Assembly (NCBI GenBank): GCA_029207755.1
Contig: JARCOQ010000002.1
Span: forward strand, 44,037,744 to 44,101,743
Reading direction: 5' to 3'
DNA: 64,000 nt
From: Chamaea fasciata
Taxonomy: Eukaryota; Chordata; Aves; Passeriformes; Sylviidae
Shown: one piece after another, positions 25,598-40,500 of the stretch
Layout: the number at the start of each line of letters is the position of its first letter
Position numbering within the stretch: the first letter of the stretch is position 1
Notes under the pieces: model-generated
Told to the model about the DNA's origin: nothing
What the model saw: the letters and a program-made list of their open reading frames with translations, nothing else
The model's database searches: none
Translations under genes and position numbers: made by a program

Positions 25598-28500
25598 GAG
25601 AAAATACCCTCCAAAAAGTAAAAATTACGCTTTAAAAGATAAAATTTAACAGTAATTTTGACATCAAAATTACTGGAACAAAGAATCTCCACAAGCGTCA
25701 TGACAAATGGACTACTTGGGAGTGCATGAAAAGTTGTTTTCAAAAACTGCTTTTCCCTTCATTGCACCATAAAGTTTAGTGACCAAATGGGTTCTAATTG
25801 TGCAGTGTGACACATACAAAAAAACAAACACAGGAATGACCAGTTATTTTTCTCTTGTTCATTACTGCTGGGAAATAGTCTGAATTAGTAAATCACAAGG
25901 TGATTGCATTAATACAAACAGTCCATATAACTGCATTAAATACTAGCTTTTGTAGTACGTAAACTGAATTTCGTAAGAATGTGATTTACACAAGAAATTT
26001 AGGGGCTGACAGAGGCCTATTTCTTGAAGACGTTTCAGAGTTATTGCCAAAGAGCCTCAAATCTCTCCTTATTTTGATCTGCTTTTATTCCTGCCACTGA
26101 GACACTGCATGAAGAAATCCTCTTGGTGGCCACTTCTTGAAGCATCCAATAGTATAAGTGAGCAGTATTCAACCTTCTGAACACTAGGCACATACATCAT
26201 TGCTAATGAAGGTCCATTTTTTCTACCTTCTTCGCAGGAGAAAACATTTAAAGAACACAACCACTAATCAACTAATAATGTCACCAGAGTGGGATAAAAT
26301 CTTCTGAAGCATGAGGATTCAAATTGAGACCTTTGTGAACATCAGCCTTCTCGCAAAAAGAGAAGGGAAATCTCTCCTGCTTCTTTTATAGGTTGACAGT
26401 GATGTGTGGATGTGGAATACACAAGACCAAGAGTAAGACAGACTTAATTAGCATAGCTAGTCTGGTGACTAGGATGCCATGGCAAGGACAAACAGAACTT
26501 TGAGTTTATGAGAAGATGGGATTAAACCTGCTTAAGGGAAAAGATTCAATCAACCCCCTACGATAAAGATGTTGTAAAATGCATAAGTTGCTTGTATGAT
26601 CTTTTAACCTAATTATTGTAGAAGAAATTATTAACCTTACTGAAATGGTATATAAGTTCTTGGAAAACCTGAGTAAAATCGAATTCTGATCATGAATCAG
26701 TCTTCCCGTCTCTCCATCAATCGCCGATATGTGTACATAACTGACAATTCCTCACGCTCTGAGAATCAATTCTGCTGCTACTGCCAAGTTTGGGCAGTAA
26801 CCCATATTCAAAGTAGAAAAGCTCACTGATGTTATGGAAAGCATTTGCTTAAGCTGTATACGTGCTGAATGAATGTTAAAGTATATATCATCTAAAGATT
26901 TTGATCTGTCAACTTTTTTTACTTCAGTAGTTTTAAGCATTTTCTGTAAAAATTTGATCAAAGATGAGTTTTCGGCAGAAATATAAAAAACATTTCTGTG
27001 TGTTTCCAAGTCTTTGGCTCATGATGTCTGTTAAGACTATCAGGTCAGTCTTTCCTTTTTTGATGTTCAGTGTTTATATGTTGCTTGCTTTTCACATTCA
27101 CAGAAGTCTACTCACATCCTAGGTCTTTTTTTTCTCTGACAAAGCACTTAAGACACTTAATAATACAAGATGCATCCTTACCTAATTACAGAATCAGTTC
27201 TGTTGTACCCTGGGATGGAAGAGGCCTTTTCTCCTGGAGATCCCAGAATCTGAAGTGTTGTATTGATGTCAACCTCAGCTGAATGTTTAATGGAATATTC
27301 CATTACTTCCGGAGGTATTAGCGGAGTCTCTCCCTGAGTATCATTAGCCAAGAGGTAGCCTTACATTAAAAAAGAAAGAGTGATCACAACGTTCTACCCT
27401 AGGTTAACTTATGGCTTTCTGATTAAAGAATCCATAGGCTTAACTGCAGATATCACACCAGAATGAAATGTTTATACAGACCTTAACTAACACTGCTTAA
27501 ATTAACACAAGTTAATTACAATCCTTGAAGCCATTCAGTAGGAAAAAACCTAAAGTGACAAGAAACCAAGACTGGAAAAAGAAACTGGGAATTTAAAAAC
27601 CAATAAAAAAAGACAAGTTTTGCTTCATGTTCAAGTGCTACAGTCAATTTATCTACTTGGGGGAGGGACAAGACAACAGTTTTGTTGTTGTTGTCATTTT
27701 TTTCTTCTTCTGTTATGTGATAGAAAAGCCTTGTTTTGCAGCTTCCCTGCTGAGTCCATATCATTTGGGACTTGTTTTGCTAACATCTCAAATCAAGTCT
27801 TTCAGACCTTAAGTACATGTGCTGTAACACAGTCTTCCTCGCCTAGCAAGTGCAGATTAGAAGAAGTATGGGTTTTCCTACAATACTCTGGTATCTAGAC
27901 AACATTAATTCCAGTTTTAGTTGTAGTTTTCAATATCTGATCTCCTAACCATCTGTGAGCTACAAACTCCATCTCAGTGTTACAAATATATTAGAAACAC
28001 ATTCATGTCAACATCTGAGAGCAACTAAAACACCAGATCTTCAAAAAAGTCCCACAAATATTTTATACATTATACATTTCTCCAAGCAGAGTACAGACTT
28101 TGTTCTTACTAGGTTCGCAAACTTAAGTAAAATACCGCCATATAAAAATCAAACCTAAAAAGGCCTTAAATTCAAGAGGCTCTAAATTTAGAGCAAAAAG
28201 GCTCTGAATTCCCTGAAACATAACTTAACAGAAGGTCACAGATCAGCAGCACTGAGGTGGTCTAGAACTTACATGATTCTCTGTCACCATTACCCTGATC
28301 TCATGTTGGTTCCCTTACTAAATCATGTGCACCCAGACAACACCACTACTACCATGAACAGACTAATTTCTTGAATACGTTGACTGATAACACAACTCAA
28401 AAATATCTATAACAAAATTAGTTGCAGGAATTTTCAACAGACATTGATGAAACCTTTACACGAGACGATCATTACAGATAATATTCCTGTTACTCAAGGC

Positions 28501-31500
28501 AGATGATAGTAAGACAAGGACTTTGCAAGTCCTGTATGTAAGATGAAATCATTGTAAGGGATAAAATGTATAGTCAATCAAGAGTAGCTGATATACAGGG
28601 ATTTTTTTCCTGAGGTGTTTCAGTTGCAATAAGACTATCAGAACAAATACAATTTAAAGCTGTACACAAACCTGTGACTAAAATAAGCCAATGAATATCC
28701 TCATACAGGTCATCAAGCACTTTATTGTCAATTGAACCTGATGCTGGTGAGGCAAGTAACTGCTGCTGATGCCTTTGCAACTGTCCATGGAGCCTTGTCA
28801 CTCGGTCTTCTAACAAACTGTGGACAAATAACAAAGTAGCTTCACTGTTTTTAAACTGGTTTGGCAAAGTTAGGCTTTTCTTATGTGACAACTTGATTGA
28901 TGTGCCTTCATGACCTTTTTTTTTGTACTTACCTTGTGAGAAGAGGTATGCAGTGTTCTGCAGCAATCCTCCCCAGCATGCCTACACTGGCCAACTGGTC
29001 ACAGAACTGGTCTCTGTCATCTTCCTGCAGCTCACTTATTTCTTCTTCTTCCCGAGAGGCCACACCATTGGCAGTCTTTGGTTATTTCAACAAAATTAGA
29101 AGCAACCAGTTAGGGTCATTATCACCACAATTTTCTGCATTATTTTGGCTCTTTCTTGCAAAGTAATTTGCATGTATGGACAACAGACTTGTACTAAATT
29201 AGACACAAGAGTTAAACAGAGTCAACATGGGTTCATATTGTTTTAAAATCAGCATTTCACAAATTCACTACCAAAATGCCACATTCAGTTCATCTGCTAA
29301 TATTTAGATAGTTCTCAGTTGTCTGAGATCTTACATAAATCACATAATAGGCAGTATTTTTCATGATGAATTGAATGTTAGCCCTTTCATTAAAAGTTTT
29401 CCCTAACTTCCTGTTTGAGGGGAAATTGAAGTTTAAAAAGTACTACAATATTTTAAAAAAGTACATTGAAAGTAAATGCTATAAACTCAGAAAACAGCAG
29501 ACTAATAATCTTGATGATCTCAGTTTTATTTCTTGCTGATGCAGGAGTTGCACTGTTCAATTTCTCAAAGCTTATCTTGGTTGCATTATAAAACTATTTA
29601 AATGATAATCAGATCTTATTCCTTGAAGAGATGAACCATGATGTGCAGAAACCAAGAATAAATATTAAAAGTGTTCCTTTCTTATCTCTTAATCATAAAA
29701 TTTATGCAAGTAACTAAGTAAAATACAAGAGGCGGAGAAAGCTATCAGTCTGCTTTGTTTCTAAAGAGGCCCTGGGAAACTGAATCCACACACAAGTCCT
29801 TATGCAAAGTGCTTTTAACTCATCTTTTCTTTATGTAACCTAGCAAATCATTCTCTTTTGGCAACTTCAAAGTTGCAGCTGTTTACTGAAGGGTGAGCCT
29901 CTGCTCTTAAAGCAGAGACTGAAAGTTCCTGTTACTGCTTTGATATAGAACAAGAAGCATTCTAAAATGCCAGCTGTGGCTTTTAAAGGTTACCCATGGG
30001 ATAAATGACTTATCTCACAGAATGACATGAATCAACCTGTGTACGTAAGTTATGTCAAGACCGCCTGATATGAATTCAAAGCTCTCTTGTGAAATATTTC
30101 TCTCAGTTTTGGCACTGTTTTTACCATCTGTTACATATTGAGATAGCAGAATTATGTTTTACATAGTGCTTTTCAGGATGAGGTACCTCTTGAGATCTTT
30201 GCACAGCATCAAATTAAAGGGAGATTTTATACAGTCATTGAATTGAAACTATGCAATAACTAATTTATCCAACACCTACATCCAACTTTCTGTATCAGAA
30301 TCTATTTTAGAAAGATCCAGATTCCTGGCAAATAGACTAATCATCTTTCTTTCTCAAAGGCTCAAGAGATACTTGATGTACTTTTACATTTTCTCTAGAC
30401 AGTCAACAGTTCAAAAACTCAACTGGGAATTTATCTGATCCAAAAGGACCACATGACATTCCAAGTTTCTTCTACTTTGAGCACAGTCTACACTTTTTCA
30501 GATGTTTATGCACGTCAGTTATATTTTGAAGAAAGTGCATGGGAGGCAACAATCATAAAAAAGGCCCCCAATTTCACTGTGAATTTTAACTAGAACTCTA
30601 ATCCAGAAGGAAGGCCAACATTTTAGTCACTGTATCTGTGGAAAGAACAAGATACATATTGATTTGAGTTACAAGTTTACTTTTCTCTCTCTCTCTCTTT
30701 TTTTTTTTTTTTTTTAAGTGATTTCCAGCTTCGCATTCTTTTGGTTCCTCTCCAGAATGAGAGAAATGGACTGGGAAATCACAACTGAGTAACAAGTTCA
30801 GCTTTTTTTTTTTTCATTTCCAAAGTCACAAATAGAAATTCTATACTAGCTGCCTTGAGCTATGTAATATACACAAACCAAAAGACATGGGCTAGTTACT
30901 GTATGTTATCATTCAAAACTACTACAATGAAGGCTTACCAAATTCCTTGTGCCATCGGGAGCAGCTAGATGGCACTGAATGTAGGAATTAAAGACTTGAA
31001 CAGCATGTTGGGTAAAGAAACCTTTATGGAAATGTTTGTCATCTTGGACCAAAGTAAGCCAGGATTCCAGCAACTTATCATATGCCTCCATATATACCAT
31101 GTCATCTTTGTCAAGCTGTAAGAAATGAAAAAAAAAATCTTATTACTAAACTAAACCAGAGAAACATATTTATCATTGTTTTACAGATGTTCTTCTACTG
31201 TTGAAACAAACAAAAAAAAAAGGGATCTAAGGATGGCTAAGAAAATATAAGAATGAACTGAAGCAATGCATTGAAAAGGTCACTGCAGCTTTCATGCCTG
31301 CCAGGCTTTAAAAACCTGTCAATGTGTTTAGCTATTTCTCTTCATCTGATATTGCATACAGATTTCTAAGTATTCCACTACCTCTGAAATAAAGAGAAAA
31401 AACCAATGATTCTAGAGGAAATAACTGCAAAATTGCAAGTGTTCAAGAAACCTTATTACAGGTAGCCAGTTTTGACGATGAATCACAACTTCTCATTCTA

Positions 31501-34500
31501 TGAGCAAATCAAAATGCAATGAATTAGAACAGAATAAGCCCGCAGCTATAATTACGTAGTGCATTTCAACTGATGCTTCTTGTTTTTAATTATTCATGTG
31601 CTTCTATATAGTATATAAGTTGCAAAAGGAAATAACTTCTCTGAAAAACAAAGTCCTGAGTTGCAGGCAAACTAAAGAATCCAAACAGCAAAGTGGCCAT
31701 TTCTTTTAAAAAGTATTTTTAATGTAACTATCAACTTTTTTTGTTTTGATGCAAAAATTGAACATTTGTAAGTAGCTCCAACTTCAAAAAACTTCCACAT
31801 GACTGTGCAGATAAACAGCCTACTAAAATGCTGTCTTCTCAGGTTTTAACCAACAGGATGGCTCACAGAACTTATTCTGAGACAGCAGAGGTTAGTAAAA
31901 TGGTTCAATGATGAAATAAAGAGATATTAAGGCCTTAATCATGCTCCAGACACAAGAATTCCTGACTTCCAGTGAAGTTACAAACACGGTTGGATGAACA
32001 GGCAAGGAAAAGAAAACACTGGCTGGATGACTGATTAAGAGGAAAAACTGATATCACATTGGAAGCATTCCAAGATAGCTTCACAGTATCCTTTTGTAAC
32101 AGCAAAGCTGTCCTATTTCCAGAAGTTAAAATATGGGACATACTGATGCAATTGTGAAAACAAAACCTGAAGACAAGAGAGGCAAAACTGTATTCAACAC
32201 TATGGTAAGTCAAATTTAGGAAGGACATCACAGCATGTCTTTTTAAAACTTGTCTTAAGTTTTCACTTGACACATGAATTTATAGAGTCATTCAGTCCTG
32301 AAATATTTTGACATGTATGTAATATATTTACATCTATAACTTATATATATGACTTTTAATAATTTTTAATAATTGAGAGCATAAGCAAATAAACAGACAT
32401 GTCTTTATAAACAACAAAATACCCTTAAATATAGCAAATCTATTTATTTGAAAAGGTAATTAAGAAGTTAATGCCATAAAGAAAAATTATTTTACCACTT
32501 GGAGATATTCTCATAAGCAATCTAGGACTAATAAGTGCCTCCATAAAATAAATGCCCAAAGAGTAGAAAGATTTTATCCATACTGAACCAATCTGGTCCC
32601 AAAGAAACCCTACTAAAACATCCCAATCCTTCTTTCAGATTAGCTACTGCTGGGCTACCAAAGATTTCACACAGGCAAATGCCATGCTGAAGACTGGGAG
32701 CCGAATAATACTGATGGATCAAAACTCAGATCTTCAGAAGAAGCAAGATAAACCCAGTACATTTAAAAGATGGTTAATTCCTCTTAATTTCCTCTGTGGG
32801 AAACAAAAGCAATTTGGTCCTTCTTCCTTCCTAGTTTGCTGACCCTTTGAAAAAAAAAAAACCACTTTGAAAGTTTGTCAGGCAGCAACAAGCTGCAAAG
32901 AGCTGGAAGCCCAGCAGATCGGACCAAATTGAAAATGATCTCTGCTATCACATGATATTGAAAAAAATACCATGAAGGAGGAAGAGTACATTAATAATAG
33001 TTTTGAGAAAAATAAGCCTTTGATATAATTTTTATTGGGTCTTTTCATTCAACATCCTGTTCATACTCTTCACTAATTCAGGTGGACTATTTGATTCTAC
33101 TTCGGCATAAGCATTAAGTGTTGAGCAAGGCAGAGCACAGCTGTGGAGGAGCATCCTCTCTCACACCCAGTGCCATTAAGGGAAGAGATGGTCCACTCTG
33201 CCCCATAAACTAACCCTCAGCACTGATGAAGCTTACTGCCCTCCCTCCACCAATGTAGCTGGTTGAGGCAAATGTTTCAGCTTCCTTCAGCCAATCTCCC
33301 CAGCCCAAACTAGCAGGTTAATGTGAAACAGCATTCGAACATAATGCTTGGATTGTGGGGGCTTCCCTGTGGTTGAAAATCAGTACTAGATGCTTTGAAG
33401 TGGTTTGCAGGGTTTGATTCAGGATCTCCATATTTTGACAGTTTTCATAGCAGGTCTTCAGCTAAGTAGATTCCGTGTGCCTGATGGGGTTTCTGACATG
33501 TTCATATGGTATGTTCTGCTGGCATATGAACTAGCAGAAATATGGGGAAAACAGTTTTACCAACCAGCAAAGCTTAAGGAGTACACCTGCCCGCATTCTG
33601 CTGCACTTCATACTTCTGAAAAGCTCCAGGAATATTACCTGAAGATTCTAATCAGCCCAACATACATGGAATTTTATCTGTCAGAAAGCTCTTAACTACA
33701 GACAACACATGAGCTCACAGAAAGTATCACTGCATGCATTCTAAAAGAAATGTGGGGAACACATTAGCCATAGCCAGGACATTCCTAAGCCAAAAGATTG
33801 TTTTCAGGGATGCAAAGTATTACTTCTATAGGCACAGCACATGGTATCATTGCACCAGACAGTGGTACAAGCTAGTGTAAGCTCCTGCTGAGAGATTGTT
33901 TTAAATGGCATAATGTTGAGCACTCTTTTCATTAAACGTGACTGTGTATTCCAGTTCTCAAGTAACAAGATGCTGAGGAAACAACATCCCTTTAGTTCCT
34001 TTGAATTTAAATGATAGCTGCCTATGGTTTTGATGAATCTTATAAAGGCTTCAGAAGCATTTCTAAATGTATTGGTGAATGCTGGAATATGTACTCAATA
34101 TTCTACCAGAAAATCTCAAAAGCACACAAATTTTGACCAATGAAGTTTGGAAATGAGCTTTATTTTAGTTTCTAAATTTAAACACCAATCTTTTGATTAA
34201 GACATAAAAAAAAGAAAAGTTTAATTGAGCACTGGGCTAAATCTAATGCATTTTAACCTTGCAGAGAAGATGATCAAATATTCTGCAGTGAATGCTAGTT
34301 AATACACCTGTGCTTTCTGGTAAAGAAACACATCCATCAGCTTTGTAACCAAATAATTCTGTAATTATTTTCAAACTCACTCTGTCCCTACACCGAATTG
34401 TCAAAACAAATAAAATCATCCTTTCTCATGATAGTGGGAAAATATTGGTTAGCATCCTGATAGCCCAATTTTAAATCTCTAGACACTGCACATAAATAGC

Positions 34501-37500
34501 TGAAATGCAAGATTGTTTGCCTTAATTCTTGCATAATTTTCCTTAAACTATGTGTCCTTGGTAGCTTTTATTTTTAATGCAACTTTTAGAAGCAGAACAC
34601 TTGGGCTATGCCAGCTGCCCTTTAACGTTACAGGCAAAGTTTGAATGAAAAAAAATCCTCTTAGTTCCTGTGCTAGATTTGTATGCACAATTACCATTTG
34701 AACTGTGTCAGCAACGAAGGTATGATCTGAACAGCTTAGATGTATGATGTTAACAACAGATCTTAACGGCTACACTCACTTAAAACAAACTCCTGACTCA
34801 GAACTCTAGGCAGCAGTTAAGTTTTAGTCTGTCCATATGTTCATGTAGTCATTTTAAACTTTCAGGACTGCAGCTTGTTCATTATCTACAACAGCAAGTC
34901 AGCAATACTTTAAGACTTTAATATTTTCAATTAATCGTTAAACTTCACTTAAAAAAATTAAGATGCACTTTAAATCAAAACGAAGTCTGAAAGACGCATG
35001 CAGTGTGTAATTATGTTCATTACATTGCATGAAATAAAAAGAAAATCCTCTCGTGTGTGATTTCAGAAACGTCTGGGACAAAGCTACTGACTTCACAACA
35101 GTTATTAACAAAATAGCCAAATTCTCATGTCACTTATGCTTATCACAAATAGAAGTGAAAAAGGCTACCCACTTTTTTGAGAGCAGCTACTTACCACTTC
35201 TTCCAAGGCAGCACTTCTTCCAAAAGAACAGGTGAGGTGTGCGAGGCAGTTAACAAATGAAGAGAAAAGTTCATTTGGAATGGCCGTTAAAATATTGCGA
35301 GGAAATACAGTTATCAGATTGCTGATAATACTGGAAATTCCCACTGCTTCAGAGTCTTCTATTTCAATTCTATAGATAGAAATAGCAGGTTTTTGCCATT
35401 AAGAAAATTGCTAAAAGGGAATTGGTTCTGTTGATACATTTTCAATCAATAAGTCTATTTCATAAGGAGCACCACCTACTTTAAGCTGCCCTTTTACAAT
35501 TTAAGCAATCCAACAGTCAGCACAAATTATATCCAGAAATAAGCAAGCCATACCACGTCTCCACACAGATATGCTACAGTCCAAACTAAAGATTAAAAGA
35601 TGCCATCTAAATTTAGAGAGCAGGCATACGTACCCATTGATAGTATTCAGTAATCCCTCAATGAAGTGTGCCAGGTAATCAACTTGTGAACCTTCATCAG
35701 GAAAGACTGGCCCGTGCAAAGATGCCAGCTGTGCCAGGCACTGTAATGAATCTTGGGCCATATCTGTATCTTCTCTGATTTTTCGATGTACCTTTCAGGA
35801 AGTGAGGTAGTTAATAATACATGAAAACAGGGTGTTCTTACAACAGTCACATGGCTCTCAATCCAAAAGAGCACACACCAAAAAAAGCTTACTATAACTT
35901 CCACTCAGTCTGAAACACAAGAGTTTCTGCAACTCCCTAAACCATGGCAAACATCAAGACAGTGACTCAGCTCACACAATCTCAAGCCTTAAATTAACTC
36001 ACTGAAACTAACATTTAGTTAAGGCTCACCTACATGTTGAAAATTGAACTGTCTATTGAATGTTATGTCTTAAAGAGAGAAACAGATGCCAGCCAGTCAG
36101 ACATGCTGCTCCTTCTAAAAACAGCAATAATGACAGTCATCTCTATTATGCTAACTATGCCTAGGCTATAGAGTCTTGCTAAAGTTAGTCAACAAGTTCA
36201 ATCAAGATTATATAGATGCTTCTTTAGCAGAGGTAAACACTGAAGACATATACAAAAATGAATGCATCACTTCCTTGGCAACACCCTTATATTATACAAG
36301 GCCAATAGTAATCTTCCTGCATTTGTGCAAACTGTTATGTCATTATTTCTCTTGATGAGATTTTCTAGATTTGAATCTAGAATGAATTTGAATTTGAATC
36401 TATGTTCAGTAAACATATTTTCATACTTATTTTCATCAGTCAAGTACAGATTTAAAAAAATTTTTAGGCTCGTACCTATTTTTTCACAGAAGATTTATTG
36501 AGTAAACAAACAAACATAGAGTAGCTTTCTCACCCAGAAGTGAAATTTAGCTAAATTATTTCAGCAATATTATACCAAAAAGCACAGTTAAAACACTAAC
36601 CATTTTTCTGTGGTGTTACAGTTGCAAGTACACCCAACTCATACCTAGTTGGATTAGCTGCACGGTTAATCCCTGAAAGATCAAACTAGCAGGAGAAACA
36701 AACCCTGTAACAGAAATACGCCTCCTAATATACGTCCCACATGAGGCTGAGATTAGAAACGAAGGCTCTCACTCTAATGCAGCAGTCCTGCCAACATTTG
36801 CAAGGTTATTAAAATTTCTCAGATCAGATAAATGAATAAAAATTACTACCATTTACTTACATTACTTCAAACAGCAAACTACTACTGCAAGCCTCAACCA
36901 CTGCAAATCAGGAATCTAAAACCAGAATTGACAGCATGCTGCCCTGGCTAGCATTCATTCAAAAATAATAAAATACAGGCGAGCATTGGTTACTAGTAAG
37001 TAAAATGCAAATATATTTAAACAAATCTGCATATTATTAAAAATATTTTTTTATCACAAATAAGTTATTTTAAACCAATCAAGGAAACAGATATGCAACT
37101 CTGACAACTTCATACTATTAAATGAAGAAGGGTTAACATGTAAGCCAAAAAGTTATTTGCATGTGGAGGTTCACAGCTGACAGCAGCAACTGTCTGGATA
37201 GTCTAGACAGCTGTTCAGATTGTGTGTAGCTGCTGAGAGTTCTGCCACTGATTTTTTTTCACCTTTTCAAAACTGCTGGATAAACTTGGAGTAAAAAAAA
37301 AAAATTTAAACTTCTTGAAAATCCTATCAAGTAAGGACATGTATCCAAACACATACTGTCAAGCAGCACCAGAGAGTTACATTTACATTGTCTTATAACA
37401 ACTTCATCCAAGTTTTGAGCATATTTCTCTGCTTCGCAAGAATGAAAAAAAGCCTGAGAATGCTGAGTTCTCAGATCCCAAGAGACGTAACCTAAGTTAA

Positions 37501-40500
37501 ATTGCATAGCAAATGAATTTATAAGCCAATATATGTTGCTGCTGTAGTAAGTCCTAGCTGAGCGATGATTACAAATTTCTCCCAACAGTTGTAGAAACAA
37601 AACAAAACAAGTCCTATCCATTTTTAACACAGAGGGGTTTTTAAGTTACAGAAATTGAGTACTGCATTCCCCGCTCCCAACACTTCTTCCTTATCCCTTC
37701 TACCTTATTCTACTTTAATTTTTGTGGATTTCCTTTGTGCTGAGGAAAGAGATGCAGAATTCTGTACGCTGAAAGTAGCTAGAAAACTACAACTACATTA
37801 CTTATTTTCAGCTGTTCTGTCGAGCAAATGCTTTATAATCAGTGAAAACACACTGCTTGTTTGATCTTTTCTGAGAGCCACTACACCTTATCTGAAAGAT
37901 TCACTACTCTACTACTGCTCATCGTGCTTGCTTTTGTCTGATGAGTACATGTCCCGAATTATTAAACATATAAAAGTTGAGATAACTATAAACCTTTTTC
38001 TGTAGCTAGTGATCATCAATTTAAAGCAATTAAAAGGCAAAATATAAATTCAGCACCCTAGGAAAAAGACAGTAATTCTGTCCGCTTCGATAAGCAAGCT
38101 GAAGTGAACAGGATCAGTCCTACCTGATGTAAGAGTCCGACAATACAGTTTTAGAACGGGAAGGAGCTGCTTTCCCTGTGGTCTGGACTATGAAAGTTGA
38201 AGAAAGAAACTTACTGTAAAGAAAAGCTCCATAACTCTGCTGTCCAGGAGGGTCTCGCGCCAGGATTCTGTTGGCTTTAGCATCACATTTTGTGAGGATT
38301 CAAACATAGCTATATAATGTCTGCCCAGTTATCTGGTGTCAAGGTCAACAATAACATTCCTGCTTGGCTTTAAAAAAATCCTAGATACAACAGGATCCAT
38401 TCACAAAGAATGTAATGGAAACAAACTTTAAGCCTCTTCACATACACAGCATAATTCATGCATGAGGCCAAGGAATAAAAGGTATTAAGTATTGAAAAAA
38501 AGAATGCTCCAGGAATGTTAGATAACAGTTTGATCATAATTATGAGACATACCATAGCGATATGATCACTTTGATAACCAGGGTGTCTAATGTGACACAG
38601 CGAGAAGGGAAAAAAGCAACCGCAATTAACAGGTGTTAAAATTTATGCAAAATAGGAAATAATTTTCTAAAAAATTTTCCTGGCAGCTTTTAAAAAGGCC
38701 TTACCATAGCTAAAGATAGCTCATTGAAATCTATATCCTATTTTTCTAAATAGCCAGATATGTGTCACAGAATGCAGACATGTTAGCCCTGCCTTAATCT
38801 ACATTTTCTAATCACACTGAGAAGAACAAAAGCACAAGTCAGCACAAGGCATCATCGCATTCAACACGTTTGTAAGAGACGCTCATGAAAAATGCGCACG
38901 CTGTAAAGACACAATTTTGCTGCACTCATTTCAGCTCTCACCATGTATTTTGGCATAACTCAACTTACAAAATTCTGCAAATGTTCTAGTACAGAAAAAA
39001 CAGAGACATAAGCAAAAACATTTAAACAAGTTCAATTATTTGTCAGTCTGATCACACAACACTATCAATCAAAAATTTTTGGAAGTACTTCCCTTTGTAA
39101 CCCCACCCATTTCAAGTAGTAGTTGCTAAGTTAAAGTAGTTTTACTAATGTTTTATTTGTCTTACTTAAACCCTACATTATCCTCTTTGATCCCTTTCTA
39201 ACCCAACCGTCAGAGTAAGTAACTGCATGTTCAGCTGCACATAATTTACTTACTGGTAATGAACGGCATTACCTTTTGTAGTGTAAGTAATCCAGGACTA
39301 TAAAATGCGTATAAGAAACTATTTCTATGTCTAGAATAAAATAAATTTTACAATGGCATCGTTCAAAACAGTGGATCCCTCAACTTATGATGGGTTTTGT
39401 TTAAGGGAACAATATTTAAAACAATCAAGAATTTACTACGAAAAACTGTGTCACAAAGCAGGATGCACAATTTCAGTTTGTTTATACTTGTCTTCTGAGT
39501 TCCACCACAAAACAAAATTCCTAATGACACTGTGCAAAACCACATTCCCAAAAAAGGGACTTTTTCCACAGTACAGTACCAAGTGGACCTTCACCAGTGG
39601 TATGTGTCCAGGACTGTTGTCAGCATGTTATACTGCATAAGAACAATATCAGGGGTTTTCACATTAGTGCAAAATAAAAGCAGTTTCACAATTTTCAAGA
39701 TTATCAATGTGTGTCGCACTATACCAGATCTGCATTTTTTCAGATGGGGAAAAACTAGAAGTCACAGAATTCTCTACTTTAGTTCCATCTGAAACACTGA
39801 TATAATTTAATTGGTCAAATATGCTTTGGTTCTACCCATTTAAAAAAAAAAAAGAAAAATGTGCATGAAATTATCACATGCAAGCATTCTTTATCAAGAG
39901 TAATATTCTAAATTAAAACTAACTTTATCTGGCAAATTAAGTTATGCCTTTTTTCCCTTCTATTTAGAATGTTTTAGTCGAAATGGTATTTTAAAATTGC
40001 TTACTGACAAGAATGTTCTTTGCTGCGACTCTCCAATAAGCTATTGACTTGGACATATTATCAGAAGATAATCATAAACACATCACCAATCTGTGAAAAA
40101 TTTACTCTTTGTTAGGTTGAGTCTACAGAGGGGACCAGCTACAAAATGCTTTTCACATGAAATGAAAGAAGCACTAGTTTGCTGACACTATTTTAACACG
40201 ACTCACTATTTAGCAGCCTTACCCTGTTATTTTTAGTCTTGTTTCTCACGCTAACAGACTGATGACACAGCTGACAATAGGAGATTTGTGGGTAAAATAT
40301 CCGTTTGCTGAAAATTACAAATTACGACTCCACCTATCATGGACATCTTGCAGCCATTTTCCAGCGTGTAGTACATGTATGCAGGCATTAGCAGAAACTG
40401 ACTGTGGAGATGCTTACTGCCACAAAATACTCCAGCTTATGTTGTGCTACAGTTTGGTCTTAGTAACAGCAGTCTAGTTATGGCAAACCTGAAAAAAATG

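Larger units (their letters stand above)
25357..27181 (-). other. XPO4: XPO4 intron 13 (1,825 bp, GT-AG)
   Basis: It contains a candidate plus-oriented solo LTR (26403-26737) and a perfect (GA)31 microsatellite (25533-25594). The remainder is unremarkable. Confidence 0.88.

Noticed and set aside
25483..25743. Minus-strand ORF with a long Leu-Ser repeat
   Set aside because: It is the translation of the (TC)31 microsatellite.
28574..28966. 130-codon minus-strand ORF as a single exon
   Set aside because: Only 28672-28817 (exon 12) is conserved. The rest reads through the flanking introns, and splice sites and family alignment bound the exon.
33405..33695. 96-codon plus-strand ORF in intron 9
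   Set aside because: The composition looks protein-like, but nothing in it matches a family I know and there is no supporting structure around it.
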